DNA of 64,000 bases, from NCBI RefSeq assembly GCF_017874235.1, contig NZ_JAGGLC010000005.1, positions 226,753 to 290,752 of the forward strand, given 5' to 3'. The number at the start of each line of letters is the position of its first letter. Position 1 is the first letter of the stretch. The position numbers were made by a program, and so were the translations under genes. Of the stretch, positions 35,873 through 43,978 are shown piece after piece. This stretch comes from Halolamina salifodinae. GTDB lineage: Archaea; Halobacteriota; Halobacteria; Halobacteriales; Haloferacaceae. The notes beneath the pieces are model-generated. The model saw only the letters and a list, made by a program, of their open reading frames with translations, was not told where the DNA came from and did no database searches.

Positions 35873-36079
35873 ATGGACAGCACGAACGGTTCTATCGCGA
35901 TTCCCGACGCCGTCCGCCGCGTCGCCCCATTCCTGGCGTTCGGCCTCGGCCTCTGTTGTCTCCTCGCGATGGTACCGGTCACGCTCGGCGCACTCGCCGG
36001 TGTCTTCTCCATCGGCGCCGCCGTCCCCGCGCTCGCTGTGGGCGCGGCCGTCTCCATTGTCTCACTCGTCGCGGCCTGA
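35873..36079 (+). CDS. Small two-helix membrane protein
   Basis: A 68-residue protein from ATG 35873. After a polar N-terminus, two hydrophobic helices (about 20-40 and 46-66) fill the rest, with an LGLCCLLAMVPVTLG segment. Similar short haloarchaeal proteins exist but have no known function. Its last 18 bases overlap the convergent gene at 36062. Confidence 0.6.
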   Translation: MDSTNGSIAIPDAVRRVAPFLAFGLGLCCLLAMVPVTLGALAGVFSIGAAVPALAVGAAVSIVSLVAA

Positions 36080-36487
36080 GAACGCACCGAGCAGAATCAG
36101 CGCCGTCACCGTGAGCGTCACCGCCCCGTAGAGCGGCAGCGACGTGGTTCCGAACAGTAGGTTCAGGGTCTGTGTCACCACGAACGGCACGACCAGTAGC
36201 GCCAGGAACGCCGCGATCCGTCGCCGATGGGCCCGCTCTCCTCGCGACCAGAACCCCCGCCGGAGCGCGGCGTCGCCCGCGACGGCGCCGACGACGGGGC
36301 CGACGACCACCGAGACCAGCAGCGCCGCCATCGAGCCGTTGCCGAGGAACTCCCCCAGCCAGAGCCAGCGCACGACGGCGGCGACGCCCGAGAGGGCGCG
36401 CCAGACCACCGTCGCGCCGAAGGCGGCCGCGGCCACACGCTGGGTCAGCGGGAGTGACACGCCCGCGGCTTCGGCGATGGACGGCAA
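36062..36487 (-). CDS. Polytopic membrane protein of unknown function
   Basis: Up to 141 residues with about four membrane helices; a basic loop (RRGFWSRGERAHRRR) lies near residues 75-90. The frame begins at TTG 36487; an internal GTG (VSLPLTQR) is a plausible shorter start. Residues after the start point contain no known motif. It is preceded on the same strand by another small membrane protein (36518-36805) with a 30-bp gap, so the two may be co-transcribed. Confidence 0.6.
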   Translation of the reverse strand: MPSIAEAAGVSLPLTQRVAAAAFGATVVWRALSGVAAVVRWLWLGEFLGNGSMAALLVSVVVGPVVGAVAGDAALRRGFWSRGERAHRRRIAAFLALLVVPFVVTQTLNLLFGTTSLPLYGAVTLTVTALILLGAFSGRDE

Positions 36488-36517
36488 AACGATACCGGTG
36501 AAGCGAGTCCACCCGAA

Positions 36518-36805
36518 TCAGCCGTTTGGTTCGAACTGCGAGAGGAACACGCCAGCCGCCGTGAGCAGCGTGAACGCCCGAATCGACTCGCCGAGGTGGG
36601 AGAGTACGCTCCGACGGAGTTCAGGCGAGATCAGCCCCTCGAACACGAGCCAGAGCGCGGTGACAACGAGGTCCACAGCGCCGACGGCGATGGCCGCAGC
36701 GACGCGCCCGGCGGCGACGATGACGAGGGCGTAGAGCGCATACCGGGTGATGCGCCGGAACGGGATCGAGTCGGCATCGGCGCGAGGGATGGTTTCAGCA
36801 ACCAT
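36518..36805 (-). CDS. Small three-helix membrane protein
   Basis: A 95-residue protein with an ATG start at 36805. A polar N-terminus precedes hydrophobic stretches near residues 22-42, 43-60 and 73-88, the middle ones containing YALYALVIVAAGRVAAAIAV and DLVVTALWLVFEGL. It is likely in one transcript with the gene at 36062. Function unknown. Confidence 0.6.
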   Translation of the reverse strand: MVAETIPRADADSIPFRRITRYALYALVIVAAGRVAAAIAVGAVDLVVTALWLVFEGLISPELRRSVLSHLGESIRAFTLLTAAGVFLSQFEPNG

Positions 36806-36906
36806 ATGTCGTTCACAAAGAGGGGGGTGAAAAATGATGGTGGTCTATCGTGATCGGGGCGCGACGACACCGGGGGCTTCTTCGGCCGTAGCGTCCACCC
36901 CTCGGT

Positions 36907-37089
36907 ATGGAAATCGTCGGCAAGTCGCTCCGGACCCGCGTGCTCCGGGCGCTCGCGGTGTTTCTCGCGCTGCTTGGCTACGGCTACCTTACGAACGACA
37001 TCAACTGGGTGACGACGCTGCTGGTGCCGCCGCTGTTCTTCCTGTTCTCGGTGGGCAGCGACTACGCGGTGCGGCGCTGGGCGGAGTGA
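36907..37089 (+). CDS. Small membrane protein
   Basis: A 60-residue protein starting MEIVGKSLRTRVLRALAVFL, with two hydrophobic helices (about 15-30 and 34-50) and a C-terminal basic RRW. The ATG sits about 100 bp downstream of the divergent gene's start. No motif or recognised function. Confidence 0.6.
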   Translation: MEIVGKSLRTRVLRALAVFLALLGYGYLTNDINWVTTLLVPPLFFLFSVGSDYAVRRWAE

Positions 37090-37221
37090 ACGACGGAAAA
37101 TCGGACAAGCGCCGGACGGAAGGGTTCTCAGCGGCCGGCCGCTGGGTCCCAGCGGTTCAGCGACCTCGCAGCGGGGTCGCGAGACGGGAAAGCAGTACTG
37201 AGCCGTGCTAGCCTATCGCCG

Positions 37222-37656
37222 TTAGCTGACCTGAATGTCGATGCCGCCGTCGCCGCCGGTCTTGGGGAGCGTCACCGTCAGCACGCCGTTCTCGTAGCTC
37301 GCGTCGGCCTCCTCCTCTTTCACGTCGGTGGGGAGCGAGACCGTGCGGCTGACCGACCGACGGCTCCGTTCGCGGCGGTAGTACTTGACTTCCTCCTCGC
37401 TCTGTTCTTCGGTCTCCTCGGTGTGCTCGGCGGCGATCTGGAGCTGTCGGTCCGACACCGAGACGTCGATGTCCTCGGGGTCGAAGCCGGGCACGTCGGC
37501 GGTGACGACGATCTCGTCGTCGCCCTCGGCCACGTCGACGTGGATGCTGCCCCCGCCGAACTCCTCGCCGAGGTCGCGGCCGACGTCCGCGAACCCCTCG
37601 TTTAGCTGCTCGAACAGCTCTTCGATCTCCTTGAACGGATCGCGTCGTCCGGACAT
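37222..37656 (-). CDS. Hsp20/alpha-crystallin small heat-shock protein
   Basis: A 144-residue protein from ATG 37656. Residues about 40-140 form the alpha-crystallin domain, with VTADVPGFDPEDIDVSVSD, the RRERSRRSVSRTVSLP segment and the conserved YENGVLTVTLPK. It is an ATP-independent holdase chaperone. The C-terminal IxI-like motif is IDIQV. It lies downstream of pheA on the same strand after a 46-bp gap, so partial co-transcription is possible. Confidence 0.93.
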   Translation of the reverse strand: MSGRRDPFKEIEELFEQLNEGFADVGRDLGEEFGGGSIHVDVAEGDDEIVVTADVPGFDPEDIDVSVSDRQLQIAAEHTEETEEQSEEEVKYYRRERSRRSVSRTVSLPTDVKEEEADASYENGVLTVTLPKTGGDGGIDIQVS

Positions 37657-37702
37657 ACGCGACTGAAGGGCGGCTGGACTGTTAAGAATTGTCGCCGACC
37701 CG

Positions 37703-38539
37703 CTACTCGACGACGTGCTCGGTGTCGTAGGAGCCGAGACGGCAGACCCAGCCGTTCGCACAGATCTCCTCGATCTCCTCCAATGCTTGCGTCGTGCGGG
37801 CCTCGTAGAGGCCGGCCTCGATGTCGAAGTGGAAGCAGTAGTCGCCGAGCCGACGGCCGCTGGGCCGTGACTCGGCGCGGGAGAGGTTGATCTCCCGCTC
37901 GGCGAACGACTCTAGCAGTTCGAGCAGCAGTCCGGGGTAGTTCGCGCCGGGGTAGACCACGAGGCTGGTCTTCCCGCCCGCGTCCGAGCGCGCGCTCTCG
38001 GGCGCGACGACGAGGAACCGGGTCGCGTTGGAGTCGCGGTCCTGGATGTTCTCGGCGATGCGCTGGAGGCCGTCGCCCTCGCCGCCTCCCTGTGCCGGCG
38101 AGCCGTCGTTCGCGGGGTGACCGATGGCCGCCACGGAGGGATCCTCGCGGGCGCGTTCGACGCCGCGGGCCGTCGACGCCACCGCCTCTTGAGCCACGTC
38201 GGGGTAGTTCTCCTTCAGGTACTCCCGGCACTGTGCGAGCGCCTGCGGATGGGAGGCGACAGTGTCGAACTCGGGGGCTTGTGCGAGCAGCGCGTGTCGG
38301 ATCGGGGAGACGATCTCCTGGACGACGCTGACCTCGCGGTCGGCCAGCGCGTCGAGGCTCTCGTCGACGGAACCCTCGATGCTGTTCTCGACGGGGACGA
38401 CCCCGCGCTCGAACTCGCCGTCGGCGACGGCCGCGACGATTTCGGTCACCGACTCGCGGAAGCTGACCGACCCATCGGCGATGGACTGCGCGGCACGGTG
38501 GGAGTACGTCCCCGCCGGGCCGAGCGTGACCACGTGCAT
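37703..38539 (-). CDS. pheA: Prephenate dehydratase
   Basis: A 278-residue protein from ATG 38539. The catalytic domain starts VVTLGPAGTYSHRAAQ and includes VVPVENSIEGSVDESLDAL and the TRF motif in SNATRFLVV near residue 180. The ACT domain follows with KTSLVVYPGANYPGLLLELL and ESRPSGRRLGDYCFHFD, which bind phenylalanine in feedback control. It converts prephenate to phenylpyruvate. A Gly/Asp-rich stretch (NDGSPAQGGGEGDG) before the TRF motif is longer than usual. Confidence 0.94.
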   Translation of the reverse strand: MHVVTLGPAGTYSHRAAQSIADGSVSFRESVTEIVAAVADGEFERGVVPVENSIEGSVDESLDALADREVSVVQEIVSPIRHALLAQAPEFDTVASHPQALAQCREYLKENYPDVAQEAVASTARGVERAREDPSVAAIGHPANDGSPAQGGGEGDGLQRIAENIQDRDSNATRFLVVAPESARSDAGGKTSLVVYPGANYPGLLLELLESFAEREINLSRAESRPSGRRLGDYCFHFDIEAGLYEARTTQALEEIEEICANGWVCRLGSYDTEHVVE

Positions 38540-38621
38540 ACCCGAACGATTGCGGAGGGCCGGGAAAAACGCGTCGGGGATTCGCCACACTGTCGCATCC
38601 GGGAACGGTCGGCCGTATCGA

Positions 38622-38705
38622 GGTGTCGCTCTCACCACCGCGCTTGCCCGTCACCGCGGTGTCGCTCTCACCACCGCGCTTGCCCGTCACCGCGGTGTCG
38701 CTTGC
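38622..38705. repeat. 36-bp tandem repeat between pheA and the ModE-like gene
   Basis: The unit beginning GGTGTCGCTCTCACCACCGC occurs at 38622 and 38658, with a partial third copy at 38694. The copies are identical where complete. The palindrome CACCGCGGTG spans each junction. On the minus strand each junction reads GGTGACGGGCAA, resembling the TGACG and GGGCAA spacers of the hairpin arrays joined together. The repeat overlaps the last codons of the ModE-like gene. Confidence 0.85.
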
Positions 38706-39367
38706 GTCGCCGTCGCTTTGAACGACGCCACCACCGTCCGCCCGATCTCGATCCCCAGTCGCTGCCGGCTCTCCTCGGTCACCAGCGCCACGAGGGGGTC
38801 GTCGGCGCCCACGTCGACCGAGACCCGACAGATCGACTCCCCGCGGCCGACTGCCACCACCTCGCCAGTAAAGCGGTTCCGCGCGCTCGTCGCGCCGCCC
38901 GCGGGCGCGTCGTCGGGATCGTTAAGCGTCACCGCGTCCGCGCGGAGCACGACCTCGACGGAGTCGGCTTCCGGCGGGACGAGTGCGCGGACCCGGCCGG
39001 CAGCGGTCTCCACGGTGCCGAGTTCGCCGTCGCGGTCGATCACCCCGCCGTCGAGGACGGTTTCGGTGGTCTCGGCGATGGCGTTGTAGCCCGCGCGGAG
39101 GCGGTCGAACGCCGCGAGCAGGTCGCGGGCACGTTCGGTGAGGGCGCTGCCGCCGCCGCCGCTGCCGCCGCGCTGGCGCTCGACCAGCGCGCCGAAGGCG
39201 TCCTCCAGATCCGTGAGCCGGTCGTGTGCCCGGGAGTAGGAGCGACCCAACTCCGAGGCGGCGGCGTTGAGCGACCCCGCGGCGTCGACGGCCCGGAGCA
39301 GTTCGGCGTCTCGCTCGCCGAACGCCACGCCGTCGGCCCGGAGCCGTGCGTCGAAGCCTGCGTCCAT
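38687..39367 (-). CDS. ModE-like molybdate-type transcriptional regulator
   Basis: A 226-residue protein from ATG 39367. Residues 15-90 form a LysR/ModE-type winged helix ([22 protein letters not shown]). Residues about 140-215 form a TOBE-like domain ([23 protein letters not shown]), the oxyanion-binding fold of ModE. It probably senses molybdate or tungstate and controls their uptake or the cofactor genes, none of which is adjacent. The C-terminus runs into the 36-bp tandem repeat. Confidence 0.85.
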   Translation of the reverse strand: MDAGFDARLRADGVAFGERDAELLRAVDAAGSLNAAASELGRSYSRAHDRLTDLEDAFGALVERQRGGSGGGGSALTERARDLLAAFDRLRAGYNAIAETTETVLDGGVIDRDGELGTVETAAGRVRALVPPEADSVEVVLRADAVTLNDPDDAPAGGATSARNRFTGEVVAVGRGESICRVSVDVGADDPLVALVTEESRQRLGIEIGRTVVASFKATATQATPR

Positions 39368-39447
39368 ACGGTGGCTGGGGCCAGCGCGGGCAAAACGGTT
39401 CGGGGAAGCGAGGGGCGATTGGGGTAAACGAACGCCAAACGAACCCC

Positions 39448-39459
39448 CGTGGTACCACG
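39448..39459. promoter_or_regulatory. 12-bp perfect palindrome between the ModE-like gene and cspA
   Basis: CGTGGTACCACG lies 46 bases before the cspA ATG and 80 bases before the divergent ModE-like ATG. A TATA-like CCCTTATG sits about 30 bases before the cspA ATG. The palindrome is positioned like an operator or upstream activator site; which protein binds is not known. Confidence 0.4.
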
Positions 39460-39504
39460 ACTCTCGCAACCCTTATGCCCGAATGGCCTCTACGTTTGTT
39501 TGTA

Positions 39505-39699
39505 ATGGCAAACGGTACGGTTGATTTCTTCAACGACACAGGCGGCTACGGTTTCATCGAGACTGAGGATGCGGACGACGACGTGTTCTTCCACATGGAA
39601 GACATCGGCGGCCCGGACCTCGAAGAAGGTGAAGAAGTGGAGTTCGAAATTGAACAGGCCGACAAGGGCCCCCGCGCGACGAACCTCGTCCGCAACTAA
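39505..39699 (+). CDS. cspA: Cold-shock domain protein
   Basis: A 64-residue single cold-shock domain. RNP1 is GGYGFIE and RNP2 is DVFFHMEDI, flanked by a start [11 protein letters not shown] and ending [11 protein letters not shown]. It binds single-stranded nucleic acid; haloarchaeal copies act as RNA chaperones. The spacing to the TATA-like element suggests a leaderless or near-leaderless transcript. A short hairpin at 39708-39721 probably ends the transcript. Confidence 0.95.
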   Translation: MANGTVDFFNDTGGYGFIETEDADDDVFFHMEDIGGPDLEEGEEVEFEIEQADKGPRATNLVRN

Positions 39700-39707
39700 C
39701 TGAGTAG

Positions 39708-39721
39708 TCGCCTTCCGGCGA
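39708..39721 (+). terminator. Small hairpin followed by T-rich sequence after cspA
   Basis: TCGCC-TTCC-GGCGA followed by TTTAACTCCGTTTT begins eight bases after the cspA stop. This fits archaeal termination at T-rich tracts. A second inverted repeat, GTTCGATA (39812-39819) / TATCGAAC (39843-39850), lies between cspA and the convergent hisH. Confidence 0.5.
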
Positions 39722-39908
39722 TTTAACTCCGTTTTACGAACGCTAACTGGCGAGCGGCGCCGATATCGGTTCCTGACACTCCCAACCCGAGAGCGGCGCT
39801 GCTCGCGATCAGTTCGATAGTTCTGTATCGCACTATCTAATTTATCGAACCGGTAGCACCCGTTACTCACGAGAATCGAGAACCAGCCCGAATCGGGCGA
39901 AAACCGCC

Positions 39909-40562
39909 TCAGCAGAGGTCGACGAAGTTCTTCAGGATCGTGAGCCCGGTCTCGCCGCTCTTCTCCGGGTGGAACTGCGTGCCGAACACCGTGCCGTCGT
40001 CGTTGGCGACGATGGCCGGGAACGTGACGCCGTAGTCCGTCTCCGCAACGACGGCGTGCTCGTCCTCCGGGTCGGCGTAGTAGGAGTGGACGAAGTAGGC
40101 GTAGTCGCCGTCGACGGAGCCGCCGCGGCCACCCTCGACGCCAGTCACCAGCGGGTGGTCGCGGGTCACGTCCAGTTCGTTCCAGCCCATGTGGGGCACT
40201 TTCTGGTCGCCGCGGAAGCGCACGTTCGTGCCGGGGATGAAGCCCAGCCCCTCGACGGCGCCCTGTCCGGCGTGTTCGGCCTCCTCGCTGCCCGAAAGCA
40301 GCATCTGCATCCCGAGACAGATACCGAACAGCGGGGTGTCCGAGGCCGCGACGTCCGCGAGCGCCTCGCGGTACGGGTCGGCGTTCTCCATCCCCTCGCG
40401 GAACGCGCCGACGCCCGGGAGGACGACGCCGTCGGCGTCCGCGAAGCGGTCGGGGTCGTCGGTGATGGTGACCGACGCCCCCGCGCGTTCGAGCCCCTTC
40501 GTGACGCTGCGGAGGTTGCCGAGCCCGTAGTCCACGATGACTACCTCGGCGAGTGTGTCCAT
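39909..40562 (-). CDS. hisH: Imidazole glycerol phosphate synthase, glutaminase subunit
   Basis: A 217-residue class I glutamine amidotransferase from ATG 40562. VIVDYGLGNLRSV is the N-terminal motif, PLFGICLGMQMLL carries the catalytic Cys, and GTQFHPEKSGETG carries the catalytic His and Glu. It releases ammonia for HisF in histidine synthesis. No other his gene is nearby, as is common in haloarchaea. A shorter unusual Gly-rich loop (EGGRGGSVDGDY) lies near residue 145. Confidence 0.94.
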   Translation of the reverse strand: MDTLAEVVIVDYGLGNLRSVTKGLERAGASVTITDDPDRFADADGVVLPGVGAFREGMENADPYREALADVAASDTPLFGICLGMQMLLSGSEEAEHAGQGAVEGLGFIPGTNVRFRGDQKVPHMGWNELDVTRDHPLVTGVEGGRGGSVDGDYAYFVHSYYADPEDEHAVVAETDYGVTFPAIVANDDGTVFGTQFHPEKSGETGLTILKNFVDLC

Positions 40563-40669
40563 ATGCGAGCCTGCGGTTCCGTCGCTCAAGTGACTTTCCG
40601 TCGCGGCTGTTCGGTATAGTGTCACAGACCCGCACAACACTCTCCACCCCGCCGCCCCGAGTCCGACCT

Positions 40670-41389
40670 ATGTCCCCGGACCCCTACGGGCGGGCGATCC
40701 GCGATCACCACCGCGGCAAGCGCGAGGCGCCGCTGATCGACCGCGACGGCACGGAGACCCGCGAGCACGACATCGGGGGCTACTACTTCGGCGACCACCG
40801 CCCCGAATCGTGGTTCGAACCCCGTGTCGACGGGCCGCTGCTGGACATGGGCGCCGGCGCCGGCCGAGATACGCTCTACTTCCAGGAGCGCGTCGACACC
40901 GTCGCCATCGACCCGAGCGAGCACCTCATCGAGACGATGCGCGAGCGCGGCGTCGAGGACGCCCGCGTCGGCGACATGTTCGCGCTCCGCGAGCAGTTCG
41001 GCCGGGACCGCTTCGGCGCCGCGCTCTCGGTCGGCTCACAGCTCCAGTTGGCGGCTAGCGACCACGCGCTCCAGCAGTTCCTCGCCGATCTGGCGTACGT
41101 GACGACCCCCGACGCGACGGCGATGCTGGACGGGTACGACCCCGACCGCGCGGTCGAGGCGGGGGTGTTCGCCGTCCGCGACGACCCGACGCCGGGGCTG
41201 GCCCACCGCGTCTACCACAGCGAGTACGAGGGCGAGGTGAGCCGAACCCTGCAGTTCCGGCTGTTCTCGGTCGATAGACTGCGAGAAGCGGCGGTCGGCA
41301 CCCCGTGGGACGTCGTCGACGCCATGGAAGGCCACCCGGGCGACGAGGAATCGGTGATGTGGCGCGCGCTGCTGGAGAAACCGCAGTAG
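40670..41389 (+). CDS. Class I SAM-dependent methyltransferase
   Basis: A 239-residue protein. The SAM-binding motif I is LLDMGAGAGRDTLYF near residue 58, motif II is TVAIDPSEHLIETM, and a motif-III-like GAALSVGSQLQLA follows. The N-terminal 45 residues (DHHRGKREAPLIDRDG) are typical of a haloarchaeal subgroup. The substrate is unknown. It is divergent from hisH. Confidence 0.85.
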   Translation: MSPDPYGRAIRDHHRGKREAPLIDRDGTETREHDIGGYYFGDHRPESWFEPRVDGPLLDMGAGAGRDTLYFQERVDTVAIDPSEHLIETMRERGVEDARVGDMFALREQFGRDRFGAALSVGSQLQLAASDHALQQFLADLAYVTTPDATAMLDGYDPDRAVEAGVFAVRDDPTPGLAHRVYHSEYEGEVSRTLQFRLFSVDRLREAAVGTPWDVVDAMEGHPGDEESVMWRALLEKPQ

Positions 41390-41416
41390 TCGTCGCGGGA
41401 ACGGCCACCCGCGGCG

Positions 41417-42013
41417 TCAGTAGTCGCCCAGCCGTGACTGCCCGCCCTCCTCGTCGGCGACGCCCGCGAGTTCGGCCGCGCGGGCGATGGCGTCCGAGAA
41501 CGTGTCGCGCTGGGAGGCGTCGTACAGCGTCGCCGCCGGGTGAACCGAGAGCAGCACGCGCTGGGAGCGGTCGCCGATTCGGGCGTCCTGCACCTCGCCG
41601 GCCTCCTTCGTGACGGCGACGCCGCGGTCCAGCAGGTGCTCGCTGGGCACTTTCCCCATCGTGACCACCAGTTCGGGGTCGACCGTCTCGAGTTCGGCCT
41701 CGAGGTAGCCCCGGCAGTTCCCGAGTTCTTCCTTGTGGGGGTCGCGGTTCTCGGGTGGCCGACAGCGCACGCAGTTGGTGATTCGGACATCCGAGCGCGC
41801 CAGGCCCGCGTCGCGCAGCGCCTCGTCGAGCACGTCGCCCGAGCGGCCGACGAACGGCTCGCCGCCCTCGTCCTCCTTCTCGCCCGGCGCCTCGCCGAGG
41901 AACACCAGATCCGCGTCCTCCGGGCCGACCCCGTTGACGATACGGCTCCGGGACTCGACGAGCGCCGGGCAGCGCTCGCAGGACTCCACACAGAGGCCGT
42001 CGGTCGCGTTCAT
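41417..42013 (-). CDS. udg: Family 4 uracil-DNA glycosylase
   Basis: A 198-residue protein. Motif A is LGEAPGEKEDEGGEPFVGRSG near residue 40 and motif B is SVHPAATLY near 150. Cysteines of CVESCERC and NCVRCRPPENR plus NCRGY fit the iron-sulfur cluster of family 4 enzymes. It removes uracil from DNA, with the glutamate in GEAPG as the typical family residue. It converges with the methyltransferase gene. Confidence 0.92.
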   Translation of the reverse strand: MNATDGLCVESCERCPALVESRSRIVNGVGPEDADLVFLGEAPGEKEDEGGEPFVGRSGDVLDEALRDAGLARSDVRITNCVRCRPPENRDPHKEELGNCRGYLEAELETVDPELVVTMGKVPSEHLLDRGVAVTKEAGEVQDARIGDRSQRVLLSVHPAATLYDASQRDTFSDAIARAAELAGVADEEGGQSRLGDY

Positions 42014-42099
42014 ACCGGGGGACGGGCGGCGATGGGCTTGAAGGGTGGCGCTTCGCCCCCGCCGGAAGCTTGGAGTCGGTCGGGGAACAGAGGTGGGGC

Positions 42100-43155
42100 G
42101 TGCTCCCCATCATCGACGGCCACAACGACACCCTGCTCGCGGCCACCAGCGACCGCGCCGGCGGCGCCTTTCTCACGGAATCCGACGACCCCGAGGGCCA
42201 TCTCGATCTCGCCCGCGCCGAGGAAGCCGGGCTCGCGGCCGGCATTTTCGCCGCGTTCGTCCCCAACGAAGGGGAACAGGACGACTGGAGCGAACTCCCG
42301 CCCGCCGTCGACCACGAGCGCGCCCGCCGGATCGTCGACGAGCAGTTCCGCACCCTCCACGGGTGGGCCGACGCGACCGACCGCTTCCGGGTTATCGGCG
42401 ATATCGACGACCTCGACGCCTGTATCGACGGCGAAGCGGTGGGTGCCGTTCCCCACGTCGAGGGAGCCGGCGTCGTCTCGCCCGACCTCGTAAACCTTGA
42501 CTCGCTATACGAAATTGGGGTGCGGTCGCTCGGGCTGGTCTGGTCGCGACCGAACGCCTTCGCCCACGGCGTGCCGTTCGAGCACGGCGCCACGCCCGAC
42601 ATCGGCCCGGGGCTGACAGAGTCGGGGTTCGATCTCGTTGTGGCCTGTGAGGAGCGGGGGATCCTCGTCGACCTGGCGCACCTCAACGCCGCGGGGTTCT
42701 GGGACGTCGCCGAGACGGTTGACGCGCCGCTGGTAGTCTCTCACGCCGGCGCGCACCACATCTCGCCGGCCTCGCGGAACCTCACCGACGAGCAGCTGGA
42801 CGCCGTGGCCGGGAGTGGCGGGCTGGTCGGCTGCACGTTCGGCACGGCCCACCTCCGGCCGGACGGCCAGCGCGGCGTCGAGGGACGCAGTCCCTCGGGC
42901 AGTCGGGCTTTGCCCGACGACGCCCCGCTGTCGGTACTGCTGGACCACATCGAGTACCTCGCCGACCGGATGGGCGTCGAGCACGTCGCGCTGGGGTCTG
43001 ACTTCGACGGCGCCTCGATTCCCGACGAGGTGGGCGACGTGCGGGGGCTGCGGACCGTGCTCGACGGCCTGGAAGCGAGGGGGTTCGACCGGGCGGACCG
43101 GGAGGCCATCGCCTCCCGGAACTGGCGGCGGGTGCTGGCGGCGTGGTGGAGCTGA
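42100..43155 (+). CDS. M19-family dipeptidase with in-frame hairpin insert
   Basis: A 351-residue amidohydrolase-type barrel from GTG 42100, which gives MLPIIDGHNDTLL; a TTG at 42070 would extend it. Metal ligands are DGHND, the Glu in PHVEGAG near residue 117, VSHAGAHHIS near 212, and GSDFDGA near 303. Residues about 261-273 (EGRSPSGSRALPDDA) are encoded by two perfect 7-bp hairpins (42880-42896, 42902-42918) with spacer GGGCA and trailing GACGCC. They lie in a loop after RPDGQRG. It is related to renal/membrane dipeptidases. Confidence 0.88.
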   Translation: MLPIIDGHNDTLLAATSDRAGGAFLTESDDPEGHLDLARAEEAGLAAGIFAAFVPNEGEQDDWSELPPAVDHERARRIVDEQFRTLHGWADATDRFRVIGDIDDLDACIDGEAVGAVPHVEGAGVVSPDLVNLDSLYEIGVRSLGLVWSRPNAFAHGVPFEHGATPDIGPGLTESGFDLVVACEERGILVDLAHLNAAGFWDVAETVDAPLVVSHAGAHHISPASRNLTDEQLDAVAGSGGLVGCTFGTAHLRPDGQRGVEGRSPSGSRALPDDAPLSVLLDHIEYLADRMGVEHVALGSDFDGASIPDEVGDVRGLRTVLDGLEARGFDRADREAIASRNWRRVLAAWWS

Positions 43156-43204
43156 TCCGGCCTTGGGGAGAAATTTTTAACCCTATGACGGGGAGAACGA
43201 GCGT

Positions 43205-43978
43205 ATGGTCGAAGCGCTGGCGGTCGCAAGCGGCAAGGGCGGGGTGGGAAAGACCACCAGCACGCTGGCGCTGGGAATGGCGCTGGCCGACGAGTACGAC
43301 GTGACCGTCGTCGACGCCGACACCGGAATGGCGAACCTCTGTTTCCACACCGGTCTCGCCGACGCCAACACCACGCTCCAGGACCTGCTGCTCGACGACG
43401 CCGACGCGACCGTCGAGGACGCCGTCTACGAGCGGTTCGGGCTCTCACTGGTCCCTTGTGGCACCTCGCTGTCGGCGTTCCGGGAGGCCGACCCGACGCT
43501 GCTGCGCGAGGTGGTCGCGGAGTTGGCCGCCGACACTGACGTGCTCCTCCTCGATTCGGCGGCCGCGCTCGGCTCCCAGTCGGCGGTGCTCCCGCTGGTG
43601 CTCGCGGATCGAACGGTCGTCGTGCTCCAGCCCACCATCCCCTCGCTCTCGGACGGCCTGAAGGTCCAGGAGTACGCCCGCTCCTACGGCACCGAGACCG
43701 CGGGCGTGCTGTTCAACCGCGTCCGCGACGACGAGGCCATCGACCGGGTGGCCGAGCAGGCCGAACGCTACTTCGGCGGGCCGACGCTGGCGACCATCCC
43801 GGAGAGCGACGCCGCACGCGCCGCGCGCCGGGCAGGCGAACCCCTGCTCGCACACGCACCCGACTCCGACGCCGCCGCGGCGTACCGCCGTGCCGCAGGT
43901 CGGCTGGAGATCCAGGACGGCGACGAGGGCGCGGTGGCCGACCGGTTCCGCTCGGCGGTGATCCCCGAGTCGCCATGA
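43205..43978 (+). CDS. MinD/ParA-family ATPase
   Basis: A 257-residue deviant Walker ATPase. The P-loop is ASGKGGVGKTTSTLALG near residue 8, the A' motif VVDADTGMANL near 36, and switch II DVLLLDSAAALG near 110. It lacks an obvious C-terminal membrane-targeting helix of classic MinD. Haloarchaea use several MinD paralogues for polar positioning and motility; which one this is cannot be read. It overlaps the next gene by four bases (ATGA), so the two act together. Confidence 0.9.
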   Translation: MVEALAVASGKGGVGKTTSTLALGMALADEYDVTVVDADTGMANLCFHTGLADANTTLQDLLLDDADATVEDAVYERFGLSLVPCGTSLSAFREADPTLLREVVAELAADTDVLLLDSAAALGSQSAVLPLVLADRTVVVLQPTIPSLSDGLKVQEYARSYGTETAGVLFNRVRDDEAIDRVAEQAERYFGGPTLATIPESDAARAARRAGEPLLAHAPDSDAAAAYRRAAGRLEIQDGDEGAVADRFRSAVIPESP

